The notes: generated by a model not told the origin, from the sequence alone. Numbered from the stretch's first letter, positions 7,528 to 16,712 are shown. The stretch: DNA of 48,166 bases from Lentilactobacillus rapi DSM 19907 = JCM 15042 (GCF_001436255.1 NZ_AZEI01000014.1:1-48166); one strand, 5' to 3'. Made by a program: numbers and translations.

Positions 7528-7773
7528 ATGTCGTGGACATTTCTTATTTCTTGGTTGATTATGTTTTCAATCAACATGGGTGTCAATGGTATTTGGCGAC
7601 CTAATTCATTTCTAAAGACGTTATTAGCCTCTGTGATTGTTTCGGCAATGGTTGCGGGAGCCGGAATCATTTGTTACAGCATGTTTTATCAAGCTCATTA
7701 TTTGGCGGGATCGTTGATAGCTGTGGGGATCGTCTTGGTAGTCGGCGGTTATGTGTGGGCTATGAAAGATTAG
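7528..7773 (+). CDS. Small 81-residue membrane protein
   Basis: Three hydrophobic helices (about 3-22, 29-50 and 56-78) fill this small protein, starting MSWTFLISWL and ending YVWAMKD. No family recognised. AGAGGTGATAAC precedes the ATG, a good Shine-Dalgarno, and a terminator follows at 7791-7838, so it is probably expressed alone. Confidence 0.7.
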   Translation: MSWTFLISWLIMFSINMGVNGIWRPNSFLKTLLASVIVSAMVAGAGIICYSMFYQAHYLAGSLIAVGIVLVVGGYVWAMKD

Positions 7774-7790
7774 TTTCTTGGATGAGACAA

Positions 7791-7838
7791 AATAACGATC
7801 GATCCTTTTTTAGATGGAGGATTGATCGTTATTTTTTT
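7791..7838 (+). terminator. Intrinsic terminator
   Basis: AATAACGATC pairs with GATCGTTATT (with a second ATCC/GGAT segment), followed by TTTTTTT. It ends the 81-residue gene. The 473-base gap from 7774 to 8246 holds this terminator and three family B repeats. Confidence 0.9.
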
Positions 7839-7881
7839 GATTTGTAGTTGGAAGGAGTGGCGTTTCTGGTGCTACACGGAG

Positions 7882-8000
7882 TAGGACAGCTGCGTAAAGC
7901 AGAAGTCTGCACGTAAGCACCTCGAAGAAAAATTCCAAAACCGGGAATTTTCCTCCGAGGAGACTTACGCTCCGACTTCTAACCGCTTTACTCCGCTCAC
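7882..8000 (-). repeat. Family B hairpin repeat, copy B2 (reverse orientation)
   Basis: Starts TAGGACAGCTGCG and ends CCGCTCAC. Paired helices: GTAAAGC/GCTTTAC, AGAAGTC/GACTTCT, GTAAG/CTTAC, and an inner CCTCG...CGAGG arm around an AATTCC tip. It belongs to the GTAAAGC helix type and is followed directly by a TCCAAGC-type copy. Confidence 0.85.
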
Positions 8001-8006
8001 TCATTT

Positions 8007-8125
8007 TAGGACAGCTCCTCCAAGCAGAGATCTGCATGTAAGCACCTCAATCAAAAATTCCAAAAACCGGAATTTCCGTTCGAGGCGACTTACACTCCGA
8101 TCTCTAACCGCTTGGATCCGCTCAC
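8007..8125 (-). repeat. Family B hairpin repeat, copy B3 (reverse orientation)
   Basis: Same frame as B2 but with the outer helix TCCAAGC/GCTTGGA, the middle helix AGAGATC/GATCTCT and GTAAG/CTTAC. The repeat start-to-start distance from B2 is 125 bases. Confidence 0.85.
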
Positions 8126-8137
8126 TAAACGTGCTCA

Positions 8138-8237
8138 ACACATCAGTTTCCTGCACATAACTGAAAATGATCACTGATCGGAAAAAGCACCGATCAATGA
8201 TCATTTACCAGTTATGCTCCGGAAACTACCGATGTGT
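8138..8237 (-). repeat. Family B-like hairpin, copy B4, next to the pepO stop
   Basis: A long palindrome with the family B layout (GTTTCC-TGCAC-ATAAC on one side, GTTATG-CTCC-GGAAAC on the other) but with an unrelated inner stem built on AATGATCA/TGATCATT. It begins 9 bases beyond the pepO stop codon and may act as its 3' end structure, although no long T tract follows. Confidence 0.7.
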
Positions 8238-8246
8238 AGTCGCACT

Positions 8247-10217
8247 CTACCAGATTTTCACCCTATCTTCCGGCTTCAAATACATACCATCACCGGGTTT
8301 AACTTCAAAGGTGGAATAGAAGTCATCCAAATTCTTAACCTGAACATTAGCTCGCAATTCTGCTGGGGCATGGACATCTATATTTAGCAGTAATTGCTTA
8401 TACTGGCTGGTTGCCTTCATTCGCCAGATCTTTGCCCAGTTGATGAAGAAGTCGTACAAGTTGTAATCTTTTTCGTTCTTGGCGGCCTCGTTGGCACAGC
8501 TCAAGCCACCAGCGTCAGCGATATTTTCCGATACCGTCAGCTTACCGTTGACCTTGCCGCCAGCGAATTCAATCCCGTCAAATTCTTTGACCATCTTGTC
8601 GGCCAACTTGGAGAAGTATTCGTGATCTTCCTTGGTCCACCAGTTATTCAAATTACCGAGTTCATCAAACAACGACCCATTGTTATCAAAAGCATGGGAA
8701 ATTTCGTGGGCAATGACCGCGCCAATCCCGCCGTAATTTTGGCTGGACGTTTGCTTCAAACTGTAGAATGGCGCCTGCAAAATAGCCGCTGGGAAAACAA
8801 TAATGTTCTTGAATGGTTCGTAATAGGCGTTCACCGTAGCAGCGCTCATTTCCCATTTGGTTCGATCGACCGGCTTGCCTAATTTGGCAAAGTTATCGGC
8901 CAGGGCGACTTCACCGATCTTAGTCATGTCATCAAATAAAGTCCCACCTTCATTTTCAGGGGTGACTTTAAATTTGTATTCCAACTGATCAATGTGATCC
9001 GGGTAGCCCACTTGAAGCTCCAGCTTTTGGAGCTTTAAAATGGCTTTTTCCCGTGTTGCTTTTCCCAACCAGGTATTTGCTTGCAGGCGATCTTCATAGA
9101 CGCTAATCATATTTTTAACCATGTGTTCAACGTCTGCTTTGGCTTTGGGGCCGAAGTATTTCTTGGCGTAGTAGTCACCGATCGTTTGGCCAAAAGTACC
9201 GGATGCCAAATAGAACGCAGATTTCTTCTGTGGGGTGGCTTCTTTTTTACCAGACAATGCGCGGCTAAAGGTGGAACCAGTCTGGCGGAATTCCTCTGAC
9301 AAATAACCGGCAGCTGAGGTGATCATGTTAACCAGCATCCAATTTTTCATATCGTTGAAGGTGTCATCGTTGGTAATTGTATCCAAAGCCTGATAGTATT
9401 TCGGCTCAGTGACGATCACTTGTTTTGGTGTTTCGTCAAACAAGCCGTCAGCGAGCTTCGTAAAGTCAAAATGCGAGCTCGATTGGGCAAATTTATCAAA
9501 AGCCATCGGGTTGTACATCTTACTGTAATCGGCTGATTCCTCCGCAGATTTTACATGAGGCGCGATGGCGGCATCAAACTTCTTGGCCGATTCAACAATT
9601 TCATCGGCTTCACTGCTACTATAATCGGCCAGGACAAAGAGCTGACTGACCATCTTGGTAAAGATTGGCATCAGTTGTTGATAGGCCGGGTTGTGGTTCT
9701 CATAATAAGTTCGATCAGGAAGAAAGAGGCCGGGGGCACCGGCAAACAGCGCGTTTACTTTGGTGTTCTTCATGTCTGGCTCAACCCCAAAGCCGATTGG
9801 CAGTGGGAAGCCGGCTTTAGTTAAGTCAACTAACTGATTGTTGAGGTCGTCAAAATCAGAGAGGCTTTCAATCTTCTCTAGATAAGGCTTAACGGGGTTA
9901 GCACCATCGGCGTCCCGCTTTTTGAAGTTCCTGGCTAATTCATACAGCTTCAAAAATTCAGCGAAGGGGCCATCATAGGACTTCTTGGTCGCAATAATTT
10001 CGTCAAGGTCACCCATTAACTGCTTATCGATGTTATCGTTCAGATCCATGAAGCCACCGGTTGAAGAATGATCGGCGGGAATTTGAGCCGTCTTTTCCCA
10101 TCTGCCGTTAACGGCCTTGTAAAGGTCATCCTTTAATAATGCAGTGTCGATTGAATCGTCGGTTGGCTGATCAGAATTGCCACCGGTTACTTCGGTTGCG
10201 CGAACAAATTTATCCAA
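8247..10217 (-). CDS. pepO: Neutral endopeptidase, M13 family
   Basis: A zinc endopeptidase of the neprilysin (M13) family that degrades oligopeptides in the cytoplasm of lactic acid bacteria. The 656-residue protein has the zinc site HEISH at 504-508 and the third ligand in ENIADAGG (E564, with D568). The NAYYEPFKNIIVFPAAILQAPFY segment before it is the usual substrate-binding strand. No signal peptide is present. The start is TTG at 10217, with GGAGG 7 bases upstream. It is monocistronic, divergent from the PPK2 gene, and the family B-like hairpin at 8138-8237 follows its stop. Confidence 0.96.
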   Translation of the reverse strand: MDKFVRATEVTGGNSDQPTDDSIDTALLKDDLYKAVNGRWEKTAQIPADHSSTGGFMDLNDNIDKQLMGDLDEIIATKKSYDGPFAEFLKLYELARNFKKRDADGANPVKPYLEKIESLSDFDDLNNQLVDLTKAGFPLPIGFGVEPDMKNTKVNALFAGAPGLFLPDRTYYENHNPAYQQLMPIFTKMVSQLFVLADYSSSEADEIVESAKKFDAAIAPHVKSAEESADYSKMYNPMAFDKFAQSSSHFDFTKLADGLFDETPKQVIVTEPKYYQALDTITNDDTFNDMKNWMLVNMITSAAGYLSEEFRQTGSTFSRALSGKKEATPQKKSAFYLASGTFGQTIGDYYAKKYFGPKAKADVEHMVKNMISVYEDRLQANTWLGKATREKAILKLQKLELQVGYPDHIDQLEYKFKVTPENEGGTLFDDMTKIGEVALADNFAKLGKPVDRTKWEMSAATVNAYYEPFKNIIVFPAAILQAPFYSLKQTSSQNYGGIGAVIAHEISHAFDNNGSLFDELGNLNNWWTKEDHEYFSKLADKMVKEFDGIEFAGGKVNGKLTVSENIADAGGLSCANEAAKNEKDYNLYDFFINWAKIWRMKATSQYKQLLLNIDVHAPAELRANVQVKNLDDFYSTFEVKPGDGMYLKPEDRVKIW

Positions 10218-10393
10218 ACTGATTCCTCCTTTTTTGTAACTCAGACTATGTAACCAGTATACTCAAAACGAGAAGTAAATGTGAGTATCTGAGCCATTCC
10301 GTTTGATTTGTGTTAGATTTAGTTTGTAAGCGAGAAGAATCCTATCTCACAAAACAACTTAAAATATCAATCACAAACTGAGGGGATTACACA

Positions 10394-11290
10394 ATGGATA
10401 ATAAAAAAATCTTTGATCGTGAAAAATCGTTTAGATACACAGGAAAAACGGAATTTAAAATCAATAAAGCGTCAACGGCAGCAGTGGACGAAAAATTGTC
10501 AAAAGACGATATTAAGGCCCGCATCGAAAAAAACATTGAGACTTTGCAAGATTTACAAGGCAAGCTATACGCTCAGACTCACTACGGCGTGCTGGTCATC
10601 ATTCAGGGCATGGATGGCGCTGGCAAGGATAGCATGATTCGCCATATTTTGAGTGGCATTAATCCGCAGGGCTGTGAAGTAACCAGCTTCAAGCAGCCAA
10701 CCAGTATTGAGCTCTCTCATGATTATCTTTGGCGGGTTCATCGCCATGTGCCTGAGCGGGGGATGATCGGTATTTTTAACCGTTCTTATTATGAAGATGT
10801 TTTGGTCAGCCGGGTTCACCCACAGTTAATTGTCGATGCGCATATTGGTGGCATCACCAAATTGAATCAAGTTGACGACAAGTTTTATGAAGATCGGTTC
10901 AAAGATTTCAATTTCTTTGAAGATTACTTAACTCGAAATGGCTTCCTGGTCCTGAAATTCTTCTTACATATGTCTAAGGACGAACAAAAGGACCGTTTCC
11001 GCAGACGAATTGATTTGCCGGATCACAACTGGAAGTTCTCATCGGCGGATATTCGTGAACGTCGTTATTGGGATGATTATCAAAAAGCTTATGAAGACGC
11101 AATTAATCATACATCTAGTAAGAAGAATCCCTGGTATGTGATCCCATCAGACGATAAGTGGTATTCCAGATTATGTGTGTCGGATATTATCGATCAGCGG
11201 ATGAAGGATTTACCGTTGAGTTATCCAGATTTGGATGATGCCGAAAAGCAGAAGCTGGAGGAAGCGTTGGAGGAATTGAAAAACAATTAG
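10394..11290 (+). CDS. ppk2: Polyphosphate kinase 2 family protein
   Basis: A PPK2 enzyme transfers phosphate between polyphosphate and a nucleotide (AMP, ADP or GDP, depending on subclass). The 298-residue protein has a Walker A motif GMDGAGKDS (72-80), a Walker B-like IFNRSYYEDVLV (127-138) and the lid region around RRRIDLPDHNWKFS. Length and order fit single-domain PPK2. AGGGGAT precedes the ATG at 10394. The stop TAG is directly joined to a family B fragment (GTGAGCGGAGTAAAGCGG). Which nucleotide is used cannot be read from sequence alone. Confidence 0.93.
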   Translation: MDNKKIFDREKSFRYTGKTEFKINKASTAAVDEKLSKDDIKARIEKNIETLQDLQGKLYAQTHYGVLVIIQGMDGAGKDSMIRHILSGINPQGCEVTSFKQPTSIELSHDYLWRVHRHVPERGMIGIFNRSYYEDVLVSRVHPQLIVDAHIGGITKLNQVDDKFYEDRFKDFNFFEDYLTRNGFLVLKFFLHMSKDEQKDRFRRRIDLPDHNWKFSSADIRERRYWDDYQKAYEDAINHTSSKKNPWYVIPSDDKWYSRLCVSDIIDQRMKDLPLSYPDLDDAEKQKLEEALEELKNN

Positions 11291-11312
11291 TGAGCGGAGT
11301 AAAGCGGTTTTC
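11290..11312 (+). repeat. Family B fragment (B5) at the ppk2 stop codon
   Basis: GTGAGCGGAGTAAAGCGGTT is the exact left end of a family B repeat, starting with the last base of the ppk2 stop. The rest of the unit is absent. The stretch 11313-11604 holds only two short inverted repeats (ACACTT/AAGTGT near 11460-11490; TTTAGAA/TTCTAAA near 11500-11545) and no gene I can support. Confidence 0.75.
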
Positions 11313-11604
11313 CCATTCAATAAATGATGACGTATCCTCTAATTCGACTTCATTGTAGGCGGAGTAGGGTGGACCAGCGATATCATGATTTTTTCATTTA
11401 TTTTCTGAAAACGGTTAATTTTTTGGATGTTACAAATTCAAAACTGGCAACGTTTACATCGACACTTTCCCTTGAAATCGGGCTCGAAGTGTTTAGAATG
11501 AAAATTGTAAGTGAGATAGGAACATTCATTTACATTTCTAAACCATTTTACGAGTGTTATTGATTTGTACTAAGTTTGTTTATAGAGGGAAAGGAAGCTT
11601 TAGT

Positions 11605-11949
11605 ATGGCAGCTACTACTCAAACAGAATGGAAAGACGTCGTTAACTCAAAAGAGAAATTCCACGAATTCATTACAGATTATTTCAAGAATCACAAGCAA
11701 TTAACTGGTAATTATGATGACGGTTATTACTTCGAGGAATATGGTGTTCGGCTGGATAGTCGAGATGGCCTGGTTGTGACTTTGACGACCGGTTCATTCT
11801 CTGGTCAAGGATTCCCAATAAAGGACCGCGAGAACATTTCAATCGAAGACTTCAGACAGTTACTATTGAACAAGAAGTTTGCCGATAAGAATATGTCGTT
11901 GACCGATGTATTCCACATGGCAGCAGATTTAATTGATACCAAGTTATAA
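11605..11949 (+). CDS. Hypothetical protein, 114 residues
   Basis: A soluble, acidic protein (MAATTQTEWKDVVN... to MAADLIDTKL) without a membrane segment or signal peptide. I do not recognise a family. The ATG at 11605 follows AGGAAG by 7 bases. An in-frame start 51 bases upstream would add a Cys/Tyr-rich stretch with no ribosome site, so I reject it. It is followed by a strong terminator shared with the converging DUF3021 operon. Confidence 0.8.
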   Translation: MAATTQTEWKDVVNSKEKFHEFITDYFKNHKQLTGNYDDGYYFEEYGVRLDSRDGLVVTLTTGSFSGQGFPIKDRENISIEDFRQLLLNKKFADKNMSLTDVFHMAADLIDTKL

Positions 11950-11960
11950 TTATGAAGCGT

Positions 11961-12006
11961 CAATAAAAGACGATCACCGAGAAAATCGATGGTCGTCTTT
12001 TATTGA
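11961..12006. terminator. Two-way terminator between converging genes
   Basis: CAATAAAAGACGA pairs with TCGTCTTTTATTG, with an inner CACCGA/TCGATG stem. T-rich ends are present on both strands. The hairpin includes the stop codon of the DUF3021 gene (12000-12002). Confidence 0.88.
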
Positions 12007-12419
12007 TTTCTTTTTTTCAGGGCGTCGTTGATCCGCTTGAGTTTGGTATAACTACCAATTCTGACTAATGCCCAGGCAATTGCATAAACGACCAAATAAA
12101 AAATGATAATTTCAAGCCAAAAAGTTGGGCTGTGCCAAATAAGCCAGCCATTAACTGCCATCATGATCATGACCAAGATAAAGGTGAACACAAAGTGAAT
12201 GGCAAAAGCGGTCAAAAAGCGAATATTTTCAAATGTAAATAGCCATGAGCATAACCCCACCAAACCGCCCATTAACATAATGCTAGCAATATTCAGTGGT
12301 GTTGGGCTTGAAGCCTGCAGACCGATCATCAGGATAATTAGGTAGATGGCCGAGCCAATTTCGACACCTTCAAAAAAGAATTTTAAGCTCATTTTTAATG
12401 ATTTCATATTAATTCTCAC
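12000..12419 (-). CDS. DUF3021 family membrane protein
   Basis: A 139-residue protein with four membrane helices (about 15-34, 40-58, 68-92 and 100-122) and a basic C-terminus ending LKKRNQ. DUF3021 proteins are typically encoded just after LytTR regulators, as here, where the start overlaps the LytTR stop by 4 bases (GTG at 12419; an ATG at 12407 is the alternative). It may hold the regulator at the membrane or sense the exporter's substrate; this is inference from context. Confidence 0.85.
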   Translation of the reverse strand: MRINMKSLKMSLKFFFEGVEIGSAIYLIILMIGLQASSPTPLNIASIMLMGGLVGLCSWLFTFENIRFLTAFAIHFVFTFILVMIMMAVNGWLIWHSPTFWLEIIIFYLVVYAIAWALVRIGSYTKLKRINDALKKRNQ

Positions 12420-12871
12420 AATCCTAACCGTTGTTCAAGTAATCCGAGGTATTTCCGGCTAACGCTGGTTTTTAAATCTCCAGTTAAAAAAGCCGTCATA
12501 CCACCAGCAAAACTATCTTCCAGTGAAAGCAAATGATCCAAGTTGATGACAGCGTGTTTGGATATTTGAACAAAATTCGGGTTATTCAACTTGGCAACCA
12601 GCGCATACAGCCGGCCTTTTGACTTGATAACCGTTTGCTTGGCGTAGATCAGGAGATCGTTGCCGGTGACATCGATTAAAATAATATCTTGGGGTTTTAG
12701 CAGGACAACATGATCTTCTGATTTAATCGGGATGACGGTTGGCGGCAAGGACTCGTAGCTTTTCAGGTGCGCCAATAAGGCATCAACCTTGGGTGACCGT
12801 TCCTTAGCAGTTACGGTCACGTCGATTTCGTCGTTCTTTAACTGTTCATTTTTTTGAAAGTGAATTTCCAT
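12416..12871 (-). CDS. LytTR-type DNA-binding regulator
   Basis: A 151-residue stand-alone LytTR regulator without a receiver domain. The LytTR domain covers residues about 45-148, with VIPIKSEDHVVLLKPQDIILIDV and the typical VQISKHAVINLDHLLSLE segment. AAGGGA lies 8 bases before the ATG. It is third in an operon ATPase-permease-LytTR-DUF3021 and probably regulates that operon, responding to a peptide or envelope stress. The binding site is not evident to me. Confidence 0.88.
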   Translation of the reverse strand: MEIHFQKNEQLKNDEIDVTVTAKERSPKVDALLAHLKSYESLPPTVIPIKSEDHVVLLKPQDIILIDVTGNDLLIYAKQTVIKSKGRLYALVAKLNNPNFVQISKHAVINLDHLLSLEDSFAGGMTAFLTGDLKTSVSRKYLGLLEQRLGL

Positions 12872-12894
12872 ATAGCGAGTCCCTTAATCCAGAA

Positions 12895-13764
12895 TTATTT
12901 GATGATATCAATCGCGCTTTGCTTCCTCTTAACCAATTCTGTCATGAAAATCAGGAAAATACTACCCCAAAATACGATGAATAAGATTTCTGAAGTGGCA
13001 GTCAGGCTTAACAGGTGCGACCAACTTAATTTGACACCCATTAATTTGTTGAAATTATCTTCGTAAACCGGTGCTTTAAAGGCTGCCTTAATTTTATCAC
13101 CCATTAGGATTTGGCGATAGATGGCGGCAACGTAAGCCGGTGGTGTGAGCTTGATCAAGATTTGGGCAAAATTGGGTAGGGCGCCGATTGGAATGTAAGT
13201 CCCAATTAGGAATCCAGCTGCTGTTCCGATGATCGAATTGAGCCGACTAAACGTGTCTACCTTATGGACAAATTGAGTGATGAGCATATTGAGAATGACG
13301 GCTAAATAGGAACTCAAGAAGGCCACAAGGATGATTGCCGAAAGCTTTGACCAGGGAATCGCTAAGTTGTCAGTGACATTGAAATAGGCCAGCATCATTG
13401 CCAGCATGATGAGTTGCATCATAAAGCCGATGATGCCGGCACTATGCATGTAACTCATTTTAAGTCGAAACGGGGAAATGTCAGTTAAATAAAAATCTTT
13501 GAGGACATTGTGCTCTTCATCTTTCACGAATTGCCCCCATGAAGCCAGCGTAGCAGTTACTGCGGTAATCGCCAGGGTGCCACCAATTAACCACAGATCT
13601 AACAATTGCTTGGCTCCGGGAACTTGAGACCATTCAGCCAGCATACTTTTTTTGATGAAAATCACATAGAGGACAAGTGAAATCATCGCGCCGAGAATCG
13701 AAAAGAAGACGCCCGATTTGTCCCGAAAATAGAGCAGTAAATTTCTTTTACATAATGACAACAT
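12895..13764 (-). CDS. ABC-2 type transporter permease
   Basis: A 289-residue membrane protein with six predicted helices and the ABC-2 fold: N-terminal NLLLYFRDKSGVFFSILGAM, a cytoplasmic segment GQFVKDEEHNVLKDFYLTDI (about 92-112), then four more helices. It forms an exporter with the ATPase encoded one base upstream. ABC-2 exporters move drugs, peptides or envelope precursors; the substrate is unknown. AAGGGAG stands upstream of the ATG, inside the end of the ATPase gene. Confidence 0.9.
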   Translation of the reverse strand: MLSLCKRNLLLYFRDKSGVFFSILGAMISLVLYVIFIKKSMLAEWSQVPGAKQLLDLWLIGGTLAITAVTATLASWGQFVKDEEHNVLKDFYLTDISPFRLKMSYMHSAGIIGFMMQLIMLAMMLAYFNVTDNLAIPWSKLSAIILVAFLSSYLAVILNMLITQFVHKVDTFSRLNSIIGTAAGFLIGTYIPIGALPNFAQILIKLTPPAYVAAIYRQILMGDKIKAAFKAPVYEDNFNKLMGVKLSWSHLLSLTATSEILFIVFWGSIFLIFMTELVKRKQSAIDIIK

Positions 13765-13765
13765 C

Positions 13766-14629
13766 TTAACGCATCTCCCTTCCAGTCAAATTGAGAAAGG
13801 CATCGTCCATCGTACCGGGGCGGTATTCAAACCCACTGAGATCACTGGGGATTTTTGCGAGCAACTCAATTGTGGCCGTCGTACTTGTTGGAAAACAGAC
13901 AATCGCTTCTTTATCCTGAACAAATTTCATGGTGGTGGGGATTTGCTTAATGATTTTTTGTGGATCTGAACTCCGCAAAGTTAATTGATTCTTGGAGTAG
14001 CGTTCCCGAATTGCGGCAGCAGATCCCTCCGCAATGACATTGCCATGATCAATGATATAAACTTCGTCGGCGTGGTCGGCTTCTTCCAGATAATGGGTGG
14101 TTAAAACGACGGTGAGCCCCCGATCTTCCTGCAGGGAATGTAATAAGTTCCAGATGGCCTCTCGGGTTTGGATATCTAACCCAGTAGTCGGTTCGTCTAG
14201 AAATAAAATGTCCGGTTGGTTGATCAACGCGCGGGCAATGTCCACCCGTCGTTTCTGACCGCCTGATAAGCTGCCATATCTTTGCTTGATGAACGGTTTG
14301 AGGCCGATCTTTTCAATCAAGAAATCAAGGTGATCAGCGGTTGCTGGCCGATACATATGGCTGCGGATGACCAGATTTTCATAGGCTGAAAGTTGGTTAT
14401 CGAGGATACTTTGTTGGAAGACCATGCTAATCTTAGTGTTCGCATTAAGGCCAATTGTTCCTGAGGTGGGCTTGAGCAAGCCGGTGAGCATTGACATGGT
14501 GGTTGTTTTTCCAGCTCCATTCGGCCCCAAAATCGCGGTCAGGCTGCCCTCATGAATTGACATGTTGATATGATTAACAGCGACCGTTTCGCCGAATGTT
14601 TTGGTGAGCTCTTTTGTTTGAATAATCAT
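13766..14629 (-). CDS. ABC transporter ATP-binding protein
   Basis: A 287-residue ATPase with Walker A GPNGAGKTT (35-43), signature LSGGQ (122-126), Walker B ILFLDE (142-147) and the switch His in TTHYLEEAD. The C-terminal 70 residues are the extension seen in DrrA/CcmA-like drug or antibiotic exporters. I chose the ATG at 14629: GGGAG is 9 bases upstream, whereas an ATG three codons earlier directly touches the ribosome site. It is the first gene of the four-gene operon running to 12000. Confidence 0.93.
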   Translation of the reverse strand: MIIQTKELTKTFGETVAVNHINMSIHEGSLTAILGPNGAGKTTTMSMLTGLLKPTSGTIGLNANTKISMVFQQSILDNQLSAYENLVIRSHMYRPATADHLDFLIEKIGLKPFIKQRYGSLSGGQKRRVDIARALINQPDILFLDEPTTGLDIQTREAIWNLLHSLQEDRGLTVVLTTHYLEEADHADEVYIIDHGNVIAEGSAAAIRERYSKNQLTLRSSDPQKIIKQIPTTMKFVQDKEAIVCFPTSTTATIELLAKIPSDLSGFEYRPGTMDDAFLNLTGREMR

Positions 14630-14839
14630 CGAGGTCATCTCCCTTACACCGCAAATATTAACAGGTCAACCGATAAAATAGCGCGAAATTTCGTTAAGTG
14701 GTGGCTTTAAGAAGATGAGTGGTTAAAATGGCCCCATGAAATGTGAGAAGGATTAGTATTAACATATAAATGAGGTTCAGTTATAATGAACTTAGCAAAC
14801 ACAAACATATGTTCTATATCAAATTAGGAGGTGGATTTT

Positions 14840-16183
14840 TTGAAGCAGGAATCGTTATTTGCCGGCAGCAGCAAAGCCAATCAACCGCTGGCTTATCGAG
14901 TCCGACCGACGACTTTGGACCAATTTGTTGGCCAAGAGCAATTGGTAGGAAAGGGTAAAGTGCTGCGTGAAATCATCGAAAGCGACCAGCTGCCGTCATT
15001 GATTTTCTGGGGGCCGCCGGGCGTTGGGAAGACAACTTTGGCTGAGATCATTGCCAAGAAGACCCAGGCGAAATTTATTACCTTTAGTGCCGTCACCAGC
15101 GGGATCAAAGAAATTCGTGACATCATGAAGTACGCTGAAGCTAACCGGGAAATGGGCGGCAAGACAGTTGTCTTCGTTGATGAAATCCACCGATTTAATA
15201 AGGCCCAACAGGATGCCTTTTTGCCCTTTGTCGAACGGGGCAGCATCACGCTGATTGGGGCCACGACTGAAAATCCATCGTTTGAAATTAATTCAGCACT
15301 CTTGTCACGGTGTAAGGTGTTCGTCCTCCACGGCCTCAAAGTTGAAGATATTGTGCAGTTGATTCATCAGACCTTGAAGAATCCAGCGGCATTTCCGAAG
15401 CAGGCAATTGAAATTAGCGAGCCGGCCATTAAGACGATCGCTGAATTTGCCAATGGGGATGCCAGGGTTGCCTTGAATACCCTGGAAATGGCCGTTAATA
15501 ACGGTGACAAGACTGGCAACCAAGTTAAGGTGACCGCCGACAGTCTCCATCAATTAATGAATACCAAATCATTTCTGTATGATAAGCATGGCGAAGAACA
15601 TTACAATTTAATTTCTGCGGTTCATAAGTCCATGCGAAATAGTGATCCAGATGCCGCAGTGTATTGGGTATCCAGGATGTTGAGCGGCGGCGAAGACCCG
15701 CTGTATATTGCTCGGCGGCTGGTGCGGTTTGCCAGCGAAGATATTGGGCTGGCTGATACCAATGCGCTCAATGTCGCAATTAACGTCTTTCAAGCCTGCC
15801 AATTTTTGGGGATGCCGGAGTGTAACGTGCATTTGACTGAAGCGGTTATTTATTTGTCCCTGGCACCGAAGTCCAATGCGGTCTATAAAGCCGTCACCAA
15901 AGCCGAAACAGATGTGAAGCATTCAATCAACGAACCAGTGCCCCTGCAATTGCGAAACGCCCCAACTGATTTGATGAGTGAGTTGGGCTATGGCAAGGGT
16001 TATCAATACGCCCATGAGGCCAAAGACAAGTTGACCACGATGCAAACCATGCCGGATTCATTGGTTGGCCAGACTTACTATGAGCCGACTGAGCAAGGAA
16101 ACGAAATTCGCTTCAAGAAACGGTTGGAACAGATTAAGCATTGGGAAAAGGTTCACCGACAAGGAGGAGATAACGATGGCTAA
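14840..16183 (+). CDS. rarA: Replication-associated recombination protein A (AAA+ ATPase)
   Basis: RarA/MgsA acts at stalled replication forks. The 447-residue protein has Walker A GPPGVGKT (58-65), Walker B VFVDEIH (111-117), sensor 1 GATTENPSFE (140-149) and the C-terminal oligomerisation domain (YDKHGEEHYNLISAVHKSMR and PLQLRNAPT). Start is TTG at 14840, 8 bases after AGGAGG; a GTG three codons upstream lies inside the ribosome site and is rejected. The last 8 bases overlap the macrodomain gene, so the two are translated together. Confidence 0.95.
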   Translation: MKQESLFAGSSKANQPLAYRVRPTTLDQFVGQEQLVGKGKVLREIIESDQLPSLIFWGPPGVGKTTLAEIIAKKTQAKFITFSAVTSGIKEIRDIMKYAEANREMGGKTVVFVDEIHRFNKAQQDAFLPFVERGSITLIGATTENPSFEINSALLSRCKVFVLHGLKVEDIVQLIHQTLKNPAAFPKQAIEISEPAIKTIAEFANGDARVALNTLEMAVNNGDKTGNQVKVTADSLHQLMNTKSFLYDKHGEEHYNLISAVHKSMRNSDPDAAVYWVSRMLSGGEDPLYIARRLVRFASEDIGLADTNALNVAINVFQACQFLGMPECNVHLTEAVIYLSLAPKSNAVYKAVTKAETDVKHSINEPVPLQLRNAPTDLMSELGYGKGYQYAHEAKDKLTTMQTMPDSLVGQTYYEPTEQGNEIRFKKRLEQIKHWEKVHRQGGDNDG

Positions 16184-16679
16184 TTTCAAATTAATGAAGG
16201 GCGATATCACCACGATGAAAGTTGATGCGATCGTGAATGCCGCTAACACAGCTTTGTCTGGTGGTGGCGGTGTTGACGGCGCAATTCACAGAGCAGCCGG
16301 GCCGGAGTTGGATGCGGCTTGTCGCAAATTAAATGGCTGTCCAACGGGTGAGGCCAAGGTAACTCCTGGATTTAAACTACCAGCAAAATATGTCATTCAT
16401 ACGCCGGGACCAATTTGGCATGGCGGCAGCCGAAATGAACCGCAATTATTGAGAAATTCATATGTCAATAGTTTGAAACGTGCGGTCGAAAATGACTGTC
16501 AAACGGTCGCATTTCCGTCGATCAGCACTGGCGTCTACGATTATCCCCTAGACCAGGCCGCCAAGATCGCAATTGATGCGATTAAAGAATTTGATGCGCC
16601 ATTGGATGTGACGATGGTTTGTTTTGATAGTGGGACTTATGAGGCTTTTGAGCGTGTACTGATGACAGATCATCAATAA
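16176..16679 (+). CDS. Macrodomain protein (ADP-ribose-binding, YmdB-like)
   Basis: A 167-residue single macrodomain. Motifs: VNAANTALSGGGGVDGAIHRAAG (split over residues 20-42; the Asn and Gly-rich loop bind ADP-ribose) and PSISTGVYDYP (phosphate loop). This class deacetylates O-acetyl-ADP-ribose and removes ADP-ribose from acidic residues. AAGGAGG precedes the ATG at 16176, inside the end of rarA, implying coupled translation. The link with rarA may suggest a role in DNA stress, but that is inference. Confidence 0.92.
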   Translation: MANFKLMKGDITTMKVDAIVNAANTALSGGGGVDGAIHRAAGPELDAACRKLNGCPTGEAKVTPGFKLPAKYVIHTPGPIWHGGSRNEPQLLRNSYVNSLKRAVENDCQTVAFPSISTGVYDYPLDQAAKIAIDAIKEFDAPLDVTMVCFDSGTYEAFERVLMTDHQ

Positions 16680-16712
16680 TACGTCATGAAATTGTGACTA
16701 TGTAAAAAGAAA

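Noticed and set aside
7810-8204. Open frames of 60-75 codons in the repeats at 7882-8125
   Set aside because: Again they are translations of family B units; the similarity of their products is due to the repeat.
11324-11563. 79-codon open frame after ppk2
   Set aside because: No ribosome site, no recognisable domain, and a composition that looks like translated AT-rich intergenic DNA.
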